From CAZJHD01 sp964545855 (GTDB taxonomy: Bacteria; Planctomycetota; UBA1135; JACQFD01): a stretch of 24,844 bases of DNA. The notes under the pieces were generated by a model, which saw nothing but the letters and a program-made list of their open reading frames with translations, made no database searches and had not been told where the DNA came from. Shown piece by piece: positions 7,336 through 15,182 of this stretch. Positions within the stretch are counted from its first letter, which is position 1, and every line of letters begins with the position of its first letter. A program made the translations under genes and the position numbers. The stretch is taken from positions 1-24,844 of the forward strand of contig CAZJHD010000063.1 in assembly GCA_964545855.1 (NCBI GenBank). Direction: 5' to 3'.

Positions 7336-7390
7336 GATCTCTCCTTCTTCTCTCGGACAAAGGGATCGAGTGCGAGCCGCGCTGCGTTCT

Positions 7391-7409
7391 GGCCCGCACG
7401 GTGCGGGCC
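7391..7409. repeat. 19-nt perfect palindrome in the flagellin 3 leader
   Basis: GGCCCGCAC-G-GTGCGGGCC is a perfect 9-bp inverted repeat about one central base. It lies 56-74 nt upstream of the flagellin 3 ATG. Nearby, GGATCGA (7413-7419) and TCGATCC (7445-7451) form a further inverted pair. It could be an operator for a dimeric repressor or a leader hairpin. No matching palindrome is seen before flagellins 1 and 2. Confidence 0.5.
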
Positions 7410-7508
7410 GCTGGATCGAACGCCTCGAGGTTCTCGTCCCGAGCTCGATCCGATTCTCGGCCGCTGGAGGGATCGCTTGAGGGGAGAGGCCCCGGGCCGC
7501 AAGCCGCT

Positions 7509-7527
7509 GGAAGGTTTTTCCGGGTCC
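7509..7527 (-). promoter_or_regulatory. Shared flagellin leader element, copy 3
   Basis: Minus-strand sequence GGACCCGGAAAAACCTTCC, its near edge 174 nt from the flagellin 3 ATG. It sits between short GCTGGA/TCCAGC arms. Together with copies 1 and 2 it defines the consensus GG-N2-C-N-GGAAA-N4-TTCC. Confidence 0.5.
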
Positions 7528-7584
7528 AGCGCCGCCGCGGCCGCTCGCAGCCGGCGGTCGCCCGGCGCCGATTCCTTCGCGACC

Positions 7585-8349
7585 TCAGAGACTCATTCGG
7601 GGGTCGATCCCGAGCTGCTCGAGGCAGAGCGCCATCGCAGTCCGCAACGATGGATCCGTCGCATGTGTGCGCCGGAGGTCGCGAAGCTCGAGGGCGGCCT
7701 CGGACCAGCAACGGGAGTTCGCGAAGACCATCGCCCGGAGATAGGTGAGCGCCACGGCCCGCGTGCCGGCGAGGCGCCGCGCGATCTCGAGGCGCACGGA
7801 GACGGCGCCCCGCTCGGCCGGCGCGAGGAGGACGAAGGGGGCGCGGTCGAGCTCCCCCGTGGCGTCCATGAGGACGAAGCGCCCGGCGGCGTTGGGCGGG
7901 CCCAGCACGTCGGCGCCGTCGAGCGCGACGTCGCTCGCCCCGGGCGCCGTCGGGCCGTAGCCCCGGAGCTCCCGCGACTCGACTTCCAGCCGCGCGAAGT
8001 GCTCTCGCGTCGCGCGGTCGGGCCGGCCGTCGAGGAGGACCAGCCGGCCCCGTTCTCCATGCACGCGGTGCCGAGGCGCGAGGGCGAAGGCGCGGGGAAG
8101 CGGCGTGCCCGGCTCCGCGGGCGAGAGAGGAAAGACGTGCAGGAGCTGCGCCGCCGGGTCGCCCTGGCGGCTCGCGAGGTAGTCGGCGACGAGCCGGTTC
8201 GCGCGCGCGAAGTCGGCCCGCTGGAGGAGCTCCACGATCTCCTCGAACCTCGGCTCGGGCCGGACCCAGGCCGGACCGACGACGGCGAACGTGCCGACGG
8301 CTGCCGCTGCCACGAGGGCGGCGAGGAGTCTCGCGGAGCGCGGAGCCAT
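7585..8349 (-). CDS. Membrane-anchored or exported protein of unknown function
   Basis: A 254-residue protein I do not recognise. Residues 7-25 form an Ala/Val-rich hydrophobic segment (signal anchor or signal peptide). Residues about 32-60 (FEEIVELLQRADFARANRLVADYLA) and the C-terminal 55 residues (LRAMVFANSRCWSEAALELRDLRRTHATDPSLRTAMALCLEQLG) look like TPR-type helical pairs flanking a beta-rich middle (LVLLDGRPDR, RFVLMDATGELDRAPFVLLAP). It ends 250 bp upstream of flagellin 3 and shares its strand. It diverges from the NtrC-type regulator gene across 136 bp. A role in envelope or motility is possible only by position. No ribosome site is evident before the ATG. Confidence 0.75.
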   Translation of the reverse strand: MAPRSARLLAALVAAAAVGTFAVVGPAWVRPEPRFEEIVELLQRADFARANRLVADYLASRQGDPAAQLLHVFPLSPAEPGTPLPRAFALAPRHRVHGERGRLVLLDGRPDRATREHFARLEVESRELRGYGPTAPGASDVALDGADVLGPPNAAGRFVLMDATGELDRAPFVLLAPAERGAVSVRLEIARRLAGTRAVALTYLRAMVFANSRCWSEAALELRDLRRTHATDPSLRTAMALCLEQLGIDPRMSL

Positions 8350-8485
8350 GGGCGGCGACTCTGCCCGATCACCCGCGGCGGGAGAAGCGCGCAGGACGGT
8401 CGAGCATGGCCGGAGCCCGTCGCCCGCTCTTTCACGACCTCAGACTCCTTGGATCTCCGCGGCCCCCCGGGGAACATGCCGCGCG

Positions 8486-9871
8486 ATGGCCTTCGATCCG
8501 CCCCGAGCCCGCATCCTCGTCGCCGACGACGACGCGGCCCTGGTGGAGGCGCTCTCGCTCCTGCTGGAGGCCGAGGGACACGAAGCCCTGCGGGCGGCCG
8601 ACGGGGAGTCGGCCCTGCGGGTGATCCGGAGCGAGCGGCCCGATCTCGCGTTCCTCGATCTCCGCATGCCCGGACGGGCGACGATCGAAGTCCTCCCCGA
8701 GATCGCGGCCGTGGATCCGGCGCTCCCCGTCGTGATCGTGACCGGCTACGGGACGATCGAGCTCACGGTCGCGGCGATGCGCGCCGGCGCCTACGACTTC
8801 CTCGAGAAGCCCGTGCGCCGCGACGTGCTCCAGCCGCTCCTCGCGCGGGCGCTGGAGCACCGCCGGCTCCGCCGCGAGCTCGCGAGGCTCCGCGACGCGC
8901 GCGGTCTTCGCGGCATCGGCGCCCTCTCCGGCGAGAGCGCGGCGATGGCGCGGCTGCGGGAGGACGTGGAGCGCGTCGCCGCGGCGACGCACGCGACGGC
9001 CCTCGTCCTCGGCGAGAGCGGCTCCGGCAAGGAACTCGTCGCGCGCGCGCTCCACGGCTGCAGCGCGCGGGCCGACGGTCCGTGGGTCGCCGTGAACTGC
9101 GCGGCGCTCGCCGGGCCGCTCCTCGAGGCGGAGCTCTTCGGCTACGTGCGCGGCTCCTTCACGGGAGCCGACCCGGCCGGACGCGAGGGGCTCTTCGAGC
9201 AGGCCCACGGCGGCACGCTGTTCCTCGACGAGGTGGGGGAGCTCGATCCCGCGCTCCAGGCGAAGCTGCTCCGCGTGCTCGAGGACCGCCGCGTGCGGCG
9301 GATCGGCGGCTCCGGAGACCGCGCCGTCGACGTGCGCATCGTCGCCGCGTCGAACCGCGACGTGCGGGCCGAGGTCTCCCGGGGGAGCTTTCGGGAAGAC
9401 CTCTACTACCGGCTCGCCGTCGTGACCCTCCGCGTCCCGCCGCTGCGGGAGCGCGGAGACGACGTGTGGCATCTCGCGCGACTCTTCCTCGCGGAGCTGC
9501 ATCCGCGGGGCCCGATCGACTTCGATCCCGACGCCGAGGCGGCGCTGCGCGCGCACGCGTGGCCCGGCAACGTGCGCGAGCTGCGGAACGCCGTCGAGCG
9601 TGCCGTCATCGTGTGCCGCGACGCCCGCATCGGCGTGGCCGACCTGGCCCTCGGAGGGCACAGCGCGGCAGCGGCTCCGGCCGTGCGGCCCCTGGCGGAT
9701 GCCGAGCGCGATCTCATCGAGGCGGCCCTGCGGCAATGCGGCGGCAACGTGAGCCACGCCGCGAAGGCGCTCGGGATCCACCGCACCACGCTGCACCGCA
9801 AGCTCGACCTGCTCCGGAGGAATGGGAGCGGCGGCGAGAATCCGGAGCCCTCGCAGCGGACCGCCACGTAG
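8486..9871 (+). CDS. NtrC-family sigma-54-dependent response regulator
   Basis: A 461-residue two-component activator. The receiver domain (residues 9-120) has the acidic triad VADDD (14-16), phospho-acceptor Asp 58 (FLDLRMPG), Thr 86 (VTGYGT) and Lys 108 (LEKPV). The AAA+ domain (about 145-370) has Walker A GESGSGKE (176-183), the sigma-54 contact loop as GSFTGA (223-228; the commoner form is GAFTGA), Walker B GGTLFLDEVGEL with Asp 248/Glu 249, and an arginine-rich sensor region (SNRDVRAEV, PPLRERGDDV). A Fis-type helix-turn-helix ends it (about 410-445, CGGNVSHAAKALGIHRTTLHRKL). The ATG at 8486 places the receiver immediately at the N-terminus; the frame is open further upstream but without domain content. 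No histidine kinase is nearby. Flagellar control is suggested by location only. Confidence 0.93.
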   Translation: MAFDPPRARILVADDDAALVEALSLLLEAEGHEALRAADGESALRVIRSERPDLAFLDLRMPGRATIEVLPEIAAVDPALPVVIVTGYGTIELTVAAMRAGAYDFLEKPVRRDVLQPLLARALEHRRLRRELARLRDARGLRGIGALSGESAAMARLREDVERVAAATHATALVLGESGSGKELVARALHGCSARADGPWVAVNCAALAGPLLEAELFGYVRGSFTGADPAGREGLFEQAHGGTLFLDEVGELDPALQAKLLRVLEDRRVRRIGGSGDRAVDVRIVAASNRDVRAEVSRGSFREDLYYRLAVVTLRVPPLRERGDDVWHLARLFLAELHPRGPIDFDPDAEAALRAHAWPGNVRELRNAVERAVIVCRDARIGVADLALGGHSAAAAPAVRPLADAERDLIEAALRQCGGNVSHAAKALGIHRTTLHRKLDLLRRNGSGGENPEPSQRTAT

Positions 9872-9942
9872 CAGCCGCCCCTCGAAGCGCCGGCGCGACG
9901 GACCGATCGCGGCGCAGCGAATCCTCGGTCCATCCGATCCGT

Positions 9943-10021
9943 CGTCCACGAGACCCTTCGCCCACGAAACCCTTCGCCCACGAAACCCTTCGTCCACGAA
10001 ACCCTTCGTCCACGAGACACC
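9943..10021 (+). repeat. Five tandem 16-bp direct repeats abutting the yceI-like ATG
   Basis: Units at 9943, 9959, 9975, 9991 and 10007 follow the pattern CGYCCACGARACCCTT; the first four are full 16-mers differing only at the two degenerate positions. The fifth decays to CGTCCACGAGACACC and ends exactly one base before the ATG at 10022. No Shine-Dalgarno fits in this space. The array lies in the 150-bp gap between the regulator and the YceI-family gene. Confidence 0.9.
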
Positions 10022-10645
10022 ATGCTCGCTCGCGCCTTCCTCTCCGTTCTCCTCCTCGTTCCCGTCACGTTCCTCGCCGCGGGGTCCGATCCCGCGACGC
10101 CCGATCCCGCGGAGCCGTCGAGCGCCCCGTCCCTCGAGGCGAAGCAGCTCGAGATCGACCCGGTGCACTCCGTCGTGCTCTTCCGGATCCAGCACCTGAA
10201 CGCGAGCTGGTTCCACGGCCGCTTCAACGACGTCGGGGGCACGATCGCCTTCGATCCCGCGGCGCCCGAGAAGAGCCGCATCGAGATCCGCGTGAAGGCC
10301 GACAGCGTCGACACCAACGCGAAGGGCCGCGACGACCATCTGCGCGGATCCGACTTCTTCGCGGCGAAGGAGTTCCCGGAGATCACCTTCGTGAGCCGGA
10401 GCGTGAAGAAGCACGGCGAGCACGAGCTCGACGTGACGGGCGATCTCACGCTCCACGGCGTCACGAAGCCGGTGACGACGCGGGTGGTGCACGTCGGCTC
10501 CTCGGAGACCCCGAAGTTCGGCAAGCGCACGGGATTCGAGGCGACCTTCACGGTGAAGCGCAGCGACTTCGGCATGAAGTTCATGATCGGGATGCTCGGC
10601 GACGAGGTGCGGCTCACGGTCGCGCTGGAGGGGATGGAGAAGTAG
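10022..10645 (+). CDS. Secreted YceI-family lipocalin-like protein
   Basis: A 207-residue protein with an N-terminal signal peptide (ARAFLSVLLLVPVTFLAAG), a short Pro/Ser/Ala linker, and a complete YceI domain from about residue 42. Signature strands are LEIDPVHSVVLFRIQHLNASWFHGRF, VGGTIAFDP, IEIRVKADSVDTNAKGRDDHLRGSDFFAAKEFPEITF, GDLTLHGVTKPV and RSDFGMKFM. YceI proteins form an extended lipocalin-like barrel that binds isoprenoid or other amphiphilic lipids; the periplasm or outer surface is the expected location. The exact ligand cannot be read from sequence. It is preceded by the 16-bp repeat array instead of a ribosome site and followed after 33 bp by a membrane-protein gene on the same strand. 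Confidence 0.92.
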   Translation: MLARAFLSVLLLVPVTFLAAGSDPATPDPAEPSSAPSLEAKQLEIDPVHSVVLFRIQHLNASWFHGRFNDVGGTIAFDPAAPEKSRIEIRVKADSVDTNAKGRDDHLRGSDFFAAKEFPEITFVSRSVKKHGEHELDVTGDLTLHGVTKPVTTRVVHVGSSETPKFGKRTGFEATFTVKRSDFGMKFMIGMLGDEVRLTVALEGMEK

Positions 10646-10678
10646 CGAGCGCGCTCCGGAAGCGTCGATCGCCCGCCG

Positions 10679-11542
10679 ATGGAGATTCCGCGCGAAGTCC
10701 TCGGCGCCTTCGTCCCCGCCGCCGTCTCGGCGGCGCTCCTCGCGGCGATCGATCGGCCCTGGCGCCGGGTGGATCCGGCGCCGGGCCCGGCCCTCGGAGG
10801 CGCCCTGGCGATCGCGGTCGCCTACGCCGCCGGGCACGCGCTGATCGCCGGCGTGCCGTCGTTCCCGCCCACGGGCTCGACGGAGGCGATCGGGATCGCG
10901 GCGCTCGCGGCGGGCGCCGCGGCGATCGCCGAGTCGAGACTCGGCGCCGGCATCCTCGGCCGTTGGATCCCGAGGGTCGCCGTCGCGTCGCTCGTGCCCT
11001 GGCTCGTGCTCCGGGGCGCGCTCGCGCGGAGCGATCCTCCCGTGGATCCCGTCGCCGGGCTCCTCGTCTGCGCGGTGCTCTTCCTGGCGACGGCGACGGT
11101 CCACGAGCGGGCGGCCCGCGCACCAGGACCCGTGGCGCCGATCGGCCTCGTCCTCGCGGTCGGCGCGGCGAGCGCGCTCGCGTTCCTGCAGCGGAGCGCT
11201 CTGCTGGCGCTCCTCGCCGGCGCGCTCGCGTCGGCCCTCGCACCGATCGCGCTCGCCGCGATCCTCCGGCCGTCGCGCGCGTCGCTCCGCGCGGCGTCGC
11301 TGGTGGCGGCGCCGGTGCTGTCGGCGCTGCTGCTGGCATCGCACGTCTTCGGCTACGCCGAGACCCCCCTGGTCTGCGCGCTCCTCGTGGCTTTCGCGCC
11401 GGCCTGCGCCGGCGTCGCGGACCTCGCGCGTCGCCGGGGTCTCGGGTCCTTCGCCGCCTCGTCGGCGGCCCTCGCCGTCGTCGGCGCAGCACTCGGTGGA
11501 GCGCTCGTGATCGCGGCGGTGGCATCGTCCGGGGCCAGCTGA
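10679..11542 (+). CDS. Polytopic integral membrane protein, unknown function
   Basis: A 287-residue protein made almost wholly of Ala/Leu/Val-rich hydrophobic segments, about eight to nine predicted membrane helices (for example LGAFVPAAVSAALLAAI, VASLVPWLVLRGAL, PVAGLLVCAVLFLATATV, IGLVLAVGAASALAFL, SAALAVVGAALGGALVIAAV). Basic loops after helices (RPWRR, HERAAR, RPSRASLR, DLARRRG) hint at inside-positive topology. I see no family motif. It follows the yceI-like gene by 33 bp and may be cotranscribed. YceI proteins are sometimes paired with cytochrome b561 proteins, but the paired haem histidines expected there are not evident, so that identity is not supported. Confidence 0.75.
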   Translation: MEIPREVLGAFVPAAVSAALLAAIDRPWRRVDPAPGPALGGALAIAVAYAAGHALIAGVPSFPPTGSTEAIGIAALAAGAAAIAESRLGAGILGRWIPRVAVASLVPWLVLRGALARSDPPVDPVAGLLVCAVLFLATATVHERAARAPGPVAPIGLVLAVGAASALAFLQRSALLALLAGALASALAPIALAAILRPSRASLRAASLVAAPVLSALLLASHVFGYAETPLVCALLVAFAPACAGVADLARRRGLGSFAASSAALAVVGAALGGALVIAAVASSGAS

Positions 11543-11570
11543 GACACCTGCTGCGCGCCCGCGAACGATT

Positions 11571-11591
11571 CGCACGTGCAGAAGGCGTGCG
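11571..11591. terminator. Weak hairpin between convergent genes
   Basis: CGCACG (11571-11576) and CGTGCG (11586-11591) with a 9-nt loop, in the 59-bp gap between the convergent membrane-protein and propeller-protein genes. A short stem without a U-tract is only suggestive of a shared terminator. Confidence 0.25.
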
Positions 11592-11601
11592 GCGGAAGAT
11601 G

Positions 11602-13155
11602 CTAGTGCGGCGTCATGTGCCAATCCCAGGCGCGCGCGCCGGTCTTGTCGGAGACCGACGCCGTGAGACCGAAGCCGAGGCCCTTCGGAAGGACGAGCGC
11701 GCCGAAGTCGAGGTCTACCTGCGAGCCGTCGGGGGAGAAGGTGACCGACGTGAGATAGGCGGCGAGGTCCCAGAAGATCTCGCCGCTCCCGTAGAGTGGA
11801 TGCTCGGCTAAGACCGAGAGCGTCGCCGTGTCGAGGCCGCCCGCCGGATCGAGGATCCCGTCGGGGTCGACGTAGCGGAGGCGGAGCGCGTGCGCGGGAG
11901 CGGGACCGTAGGAGAGGTAGACCTTCGGTCCTCCGGGGCGGCTCATCGGGTCGTAGGGGTTGTAGCCCTGCGCCACCTCGTCGCGGTTCGTGAAGCCGTC
12001 GAGGTCGTTGTCTCCCTGCTGGTCGACCGTGTTCGCGAGGACGAAGCCGGTCGGGTCTCCGTCGATCACGTCGCCGAAGGTGTAGGTGGGATCGAGAGGG
12101 ATCCAGGAGGACTGGCCCGTCACCAGCGAGAACTTCACGAGCTGGCGGCCGAAGGCCGGGGAGACGAGCTTTCGCACGTAGAAGACCTCCTCCCCCGTCG
12201 GCCCGAAGGCGAACTCGTCGACGCCCCAGCCGAGGAACCAGCTCGCGCCCTGGCCGCCGGTCGCGGGGTCGAAGCAGACGAGGTGGCTGTAGTCGTTCAC
12301 GATGACAACCATCCACGGCCGGCCGAGAGCGTCGACGCGGGCGCCGTCGGGGTCGCCGAATCCCGGGGTGAAGACGGCGCCGAGCTGAGCTGCACCGTCG
12401 GTGAGAACGAACTTCCCCGTGCTCCCACCGGGCGGGAGCCAGCCGCCGAGCAGCATCCAAGCGAGCCCCTGCGGTGTCGACTGGATGCGGAAGAACATCG
12501 AGCCGCTGACGGCGACTCCGAACCAGTCCTCGAAGGTCGAGAGGACGCTTCCATCCGCGCCACTCAGACGGCGCGCCCAGGCCGACGTGAAGGTCCCGAC
12601 GTAGTGCTGTCCGCCGACCCAGAGCGTCTGGTCGGGCGCTACGGCGAGGCCCGCCGGGAGCTGGTTCGCGAGGCCGGCCGTGCTCGCAGCATTGGTCCAG
12701 ACCACCTGGCCGTTCGTGCCGAGCTTGATCACGGGGCCGAGCCCGCTGGGCGAACCGAACGTCAGCACGAAGGCAGCGCCGGTCCGGTCGACGGCGAGGA
12801 CGTCCGGGAAGTGGGAGAGGTTCACCGTGAGTTGGGTCGCGCCGGTGCTCGCGAGGCGGACGACTCGCTTGCAGGCTCCGCCGCAGGGGACGGAGGTCCA
12901 GATCTGGCCGCGGTTGGTCAACGCGACGGTCTGATCGGGAGCCCAATCACTCATGCCCAAGGGTTTCAGATCCGTCTTCCCGAGAAGCTGGAGCTTGCGG
13001 TCGAAGCGGAGAAGGAGCGGATTCCACGCGGGAGTCGCGGGATCGAGTGCCTTCACGAGAATCTGATCGGCTACGAGTTGCCCTCTTGCGGATTGCGCAC
13101 AGATCACGACTGCCAGGAGGACCGGAAGAATGCGGTGGAGGAACGAGTGATGCAT
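11602..13155 (-). CDS. Secreted propeller-like protein with a calcium-type loop
   Basis: A 517-residue exported protein. The ATG at 13155 is chosen because it opens a clean signal peptide (MHHSFLHRILPVLLAVVICAQSARG); the frame is open upstream but low in protein character. Residues about 60-360 show repeating beta blades with NHL/Vgb-like phrases (GQIWTSVPCGG, GLAVAPDQTLWVGGQHYVGTF, LGRPWMVVIVNDYSHLVCFDPATGG). About residue 380 a DNDLDGFTNRDEVAQGYNPYDP motif resembles the calcium-binding thrombospondin type 3/dockerin loop often placed before C-terminal domains. The last ~120 residues are a beta domain with PDGILDPAGGLD and FSPDGSQVDLDFG. Probably extracellular; no enzymatic motif is seen. 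It lies downstream of the FG-GAP gene, separated by a strong hairpin. Confidence 0.8.
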   Translation of the reverse strand: MHHSFLHRILPVLLAVVICAQSARGQLVADQILVKALDPATPAWNPLLLRFDRKLQLLGKTDLKPLGMSDWAPDQTVALTNRGQIWTSVPCGGACKRVVRLASTGATQLTVNLSHFPDVLAVDRTGAAFVLTFGSPSGLGPVIKLGTNGQVVWTNAASTAGLANQLPAGLAVAPDQTLWVGGQHYVGTFTSAWARRLSGADGSVLSTFEDWFGVAVSGSMFFRIQSTPQGLAWMLLGGWLPPGGSTGKFVLTDGAAQLGAVFTPGFGDPDGARVDALGRPWMVVIVNDYSHLVCFDPATGGQGASWFLGWGVDEFAFGPTGEEVFYVRKLVSPAFGRQLVKFSLVTGQSSWIPLDPTYTFGDVIDGDPTGFVLANTVDQQGDNDLDGFTNRDEVAQGYNPYDPMSRPGGPKVYLSYGPAPAHALRLRYVDPDGILDPAGGLDTATLSVLAEHPLYGSGEIFWDLAAYLTSVTFSPDGSQVDLDFGALVLPKGLGFGLTASVSDKTGARAWDWHMTPH

Positions 13156-13207
13156 GGGAGCGAGCGGGTGGATGAGCGGGCGGGCCGGCAACGGACGTCT
13201 TCGAATC

Positions 13208-13236
13208 GCCCCGCCACCGCAACGCGGTGGCGGGGC
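13208..13236 (-). terminator. Perfect 13-bp hairpin after the FG-GAP gene
   Basis: GCCCCGCCACCGC (13208-13220) and GCGGTGGCGGGGC (13224-13236) around AAC. It begins 15 nt past the FG-GAP stop codon and ends before the propeller-protein ATG. It is a strong GC stem with only a weak T-containing tail (GATTCG), likely a terminator or attenuating structure. Confidence 0.65.
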
Positions 13237-13250
13237 GGCGCGGCCACCGC

Positions 13251-15072
13251 CTACGGCGGATCGCTCTGTTCCAAGTGCGCTGCGCACCCGGCTCGGAGGA
13301 TCGGGTTCGCGGGATTCGCCGGGTCCGGCACCTGATGGCCGCTCGCGGTCACTAGGACCTGCGGGCGACTTGGCGAGGCGCCGCCTCCGAAGTTGCCCGT
13401 CGCCATGAATCGCCCGAAGAGGTCCTCGTTGCTCGGGCCGGAGCCGAGACCCGGGAAGTCCATGAAGGTGTTGAAGAGCTGCCACGATGGGGCGAGCGAC
13501 GTCGGTGCACTGCCGAGGGCGAGGACGTCGGACAGGAAGTAGAGGAGGATCGTCCCCGCCTGGTCCTTCGGCCGATTCGGCGGCGGCGGAACGAACTCGG
13601 TCTCCGGCTCCGAGGCGATCATCGCCATCTGCTCGCTCGCGGTCGCGGTGTTCCACCACTTCGTGACGACGACGTGCTTGCTGAAGCGCCAAGTCGCCTT
13701 CGGTGCTGGACCGAAGAGCTGGAGATCCGGCGCCGTGCAGAAGAGCGGCGACGTGCAGGAGGAGTTGCGCCAGATGTAGAGGGCGCCGACGCGGTCGACG
13801 GAGCTCGCCGACGGCGTCGTTCCGACGGCGACGCCACCGTTCGCGGTCCCGGGCCAGCATTCCGACTCTGCGTGGATCAGCAGATCGAGGAGCTGATCGC
13901 CGTCGACGTCGGCCATCCAGAGATACCAGCCGAAGTTGGGCTGGCGATTCGTGCAGGGAGGCGGCTGTGCCTGCGGCGGCGGCTCGAAGAGGAGGTCGAA
14001 GCTCGATTGCGCGATCACCATCGTCGTCCCCGAAGGCTTCGTGATCGAGCCACCGAGGAAGAGGTAGGCACGTCCTTGGAAGTCGACGCTGGAGCTGCTT
14101 CCCCACTTCGGCTGCCCGACCAGGAGGTCTCCCTTGCCGTCACCGTCCACGTCTCCCGCGGCGATGTCGTTGCCGAAGCCGCCGCCGAGATTGTTGTGCG
14201 ACGGATGGGGCGCGTCGAGGATCGTCACCTTCGAGAGGGTCGGATGGACTCCTTCGGGGATCGAGGCGTCGCCCCAGAAGATGTACACGCGGCCGATCGT
14301 GGGAGCGCCGACGACGAGATCGAGGAAGGTGTCGCCGTCCACGTCGATCACGCGGATCACGGAGCCGAAGCCCTGGTGCGCGTCGACGAGGCCGGTCGAG
14401 CTCGACGGATGCACCACCGGCGCGAAGAAGGGGTTGAGGCCGAGGCCGGCGAAGAGAGGCTGTTTCGGAGTGATGCTGCCTTCGAACCGATACCCATCGA
14501 CACCTCCAACCTCCAAGAGTCGCAGCCCCGCGCCCAGGTCGTAGTCGCGCAGATGCGCGCTCACGTAGAGCGTCTGGTGCTGGTGGGACGGCTTCATCTT
14601 CCCCGCGGCCAGACCGAGGTCGCCGACTTCCTGGCCCGACTCGAAGACCCCGGGATCGAGGCGCAGCGGATTCGCCGAGAGCTTGTTCGTCGGGTGCGCG
14701 CCGAAGACGTACGCGTTTCCGTTGATCGAGTAATTCGTTCCTCCGACCTCTCGCTTCTCGCCCGTCGCTCCGACTGCGGCATCATCGCGCGTGCTTTGAT
14801 GGTCGTAGAGCTTGAAGGCTCCGATCGAGCAGCCGAAGGCACCGAACTGTTGGGGAAGCAGCACGGGCGTACTCGAGCCCTGATCCGCCGAGTAGAAGGC
14901 GTCACGGCGTTGGGGGAGCGGCGCCGTGGAGAGCTGCGCAGTGGCATCGCTTGCGACCGCCGCGGCGATCAGGAGCGCGACGCCTCCAGCCGGCGGGATC
15001 CACCTCCACTGTCTAGGGCCTCGAAGTTGCCTCTCTCTCTCTCTCGGCGCTTGCTCTCGAGAATCGAGTCAT
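13251..15072 (-). CDS. Secreted FG-GAP repeat protein; start and signal peptide in different frames
   Basis: The body (frame open to 15068) encodes a secreted protein with FG-GAP/integrin-alpha-like blades: DVDGDTFLDLVVGAP, AAGDVDGDGKGDLLVG and MADVDGDQLLDLL, at about 170, 235 and 315 residues after a GTG codon at 14864. These calcium-loop blades usually form an extracellular propeller for adhesion or ligand binding. Translating upstream of that GTG in the same frame shows a classic signal peptide (IPPAGGVALLIAAAVASDATAQ), so 14864 is not the natural start. No ATG, GTG or TTG opens that frame before its stop at 15069-15071. A well-placed ATG at 15072 with a perfect AGGAGG site lies one frame off: as written it gives 19 residues and stops. 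One extra GA unit in the (GA)7 tract would join them into a protein of about 607 residues. Phase-variable OFF state or an indel error. Confidence 0.75.
15031..15045 (-). repeat. (GA)7 dinucleotide tract within the first 15 codons of the FG-GAP gene
   Basis: Plus strand (CT)7C; on the coding strand it reads GAGAGAGAGAGAGAG, starting 27 nt after the ATG at 15072. Adding one 2-nt unit or removing two would bring the ATG into frame with the downstream signal peptide. Dinucleotide tracts of this kind are known slipped-strand mutation sites. Confidence 0.9.
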
Positions 15073-15077
15073 GACGA

Positions 15078-15083
15078 CCTCCT
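15078..15083 (-). promoter_or_regulatory. Shine-Dalgarno AGGAGG for the FG-GAP gene
   Basis: AGGAGG followed by TCGTC and the ATG at 15072, the clearest ribosome site in this half of the window. It overlaps the 3' arm of a small hairpin (arms 15081-15086 and 15092-15097, 5-nt loop), which could partly occlude it. It decides the start in favour of 15072. Confidence 0.75.
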
Positions 15084-15182
15084 CTCCCGCGGAGAGGCTC
15101 TCGCGAGCGCGAGGCGCGCCCGACGAGGCCGGGGAATTCGACGCCGGTCTCGCCGATCCGTCAAGCGGGCGGCCGCCTCCCT

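Noticed and set aside
8350..8485. Divergent intergenic region examined for promoters of the regulator and the unknown membrane protein.
   Set aside because: No convincing minus-35/minus-10 pair, sigma-54 site or operator could be identified by eye.
3847..11811. A plus-strand frame open for about 2650 codons, antisense to the flagellins and continuing through the regulator and yceI regions.
   Set aside because: It runs antisense to three certain flagellin genes and out of frame with the regulator and yceI genes. The composition is Arg/Gly/Ala junk typical of GC-rich shadow frames and no domain is visible.
13156..14106. Upstream extension of the propeller-protein frame to about 834 residues.
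   Set aside because: It overlaps the FG-GAP coding region in a different phase and lacks protein character; the signal peptide begins at 13155.
14864..14864. GTG at 14864 as the true start of the FG-GAP protein.
   Set aside because: The same frame upstream encodes a signal peptide and mature N-terminus, and no ribosome site precedes this GTG.
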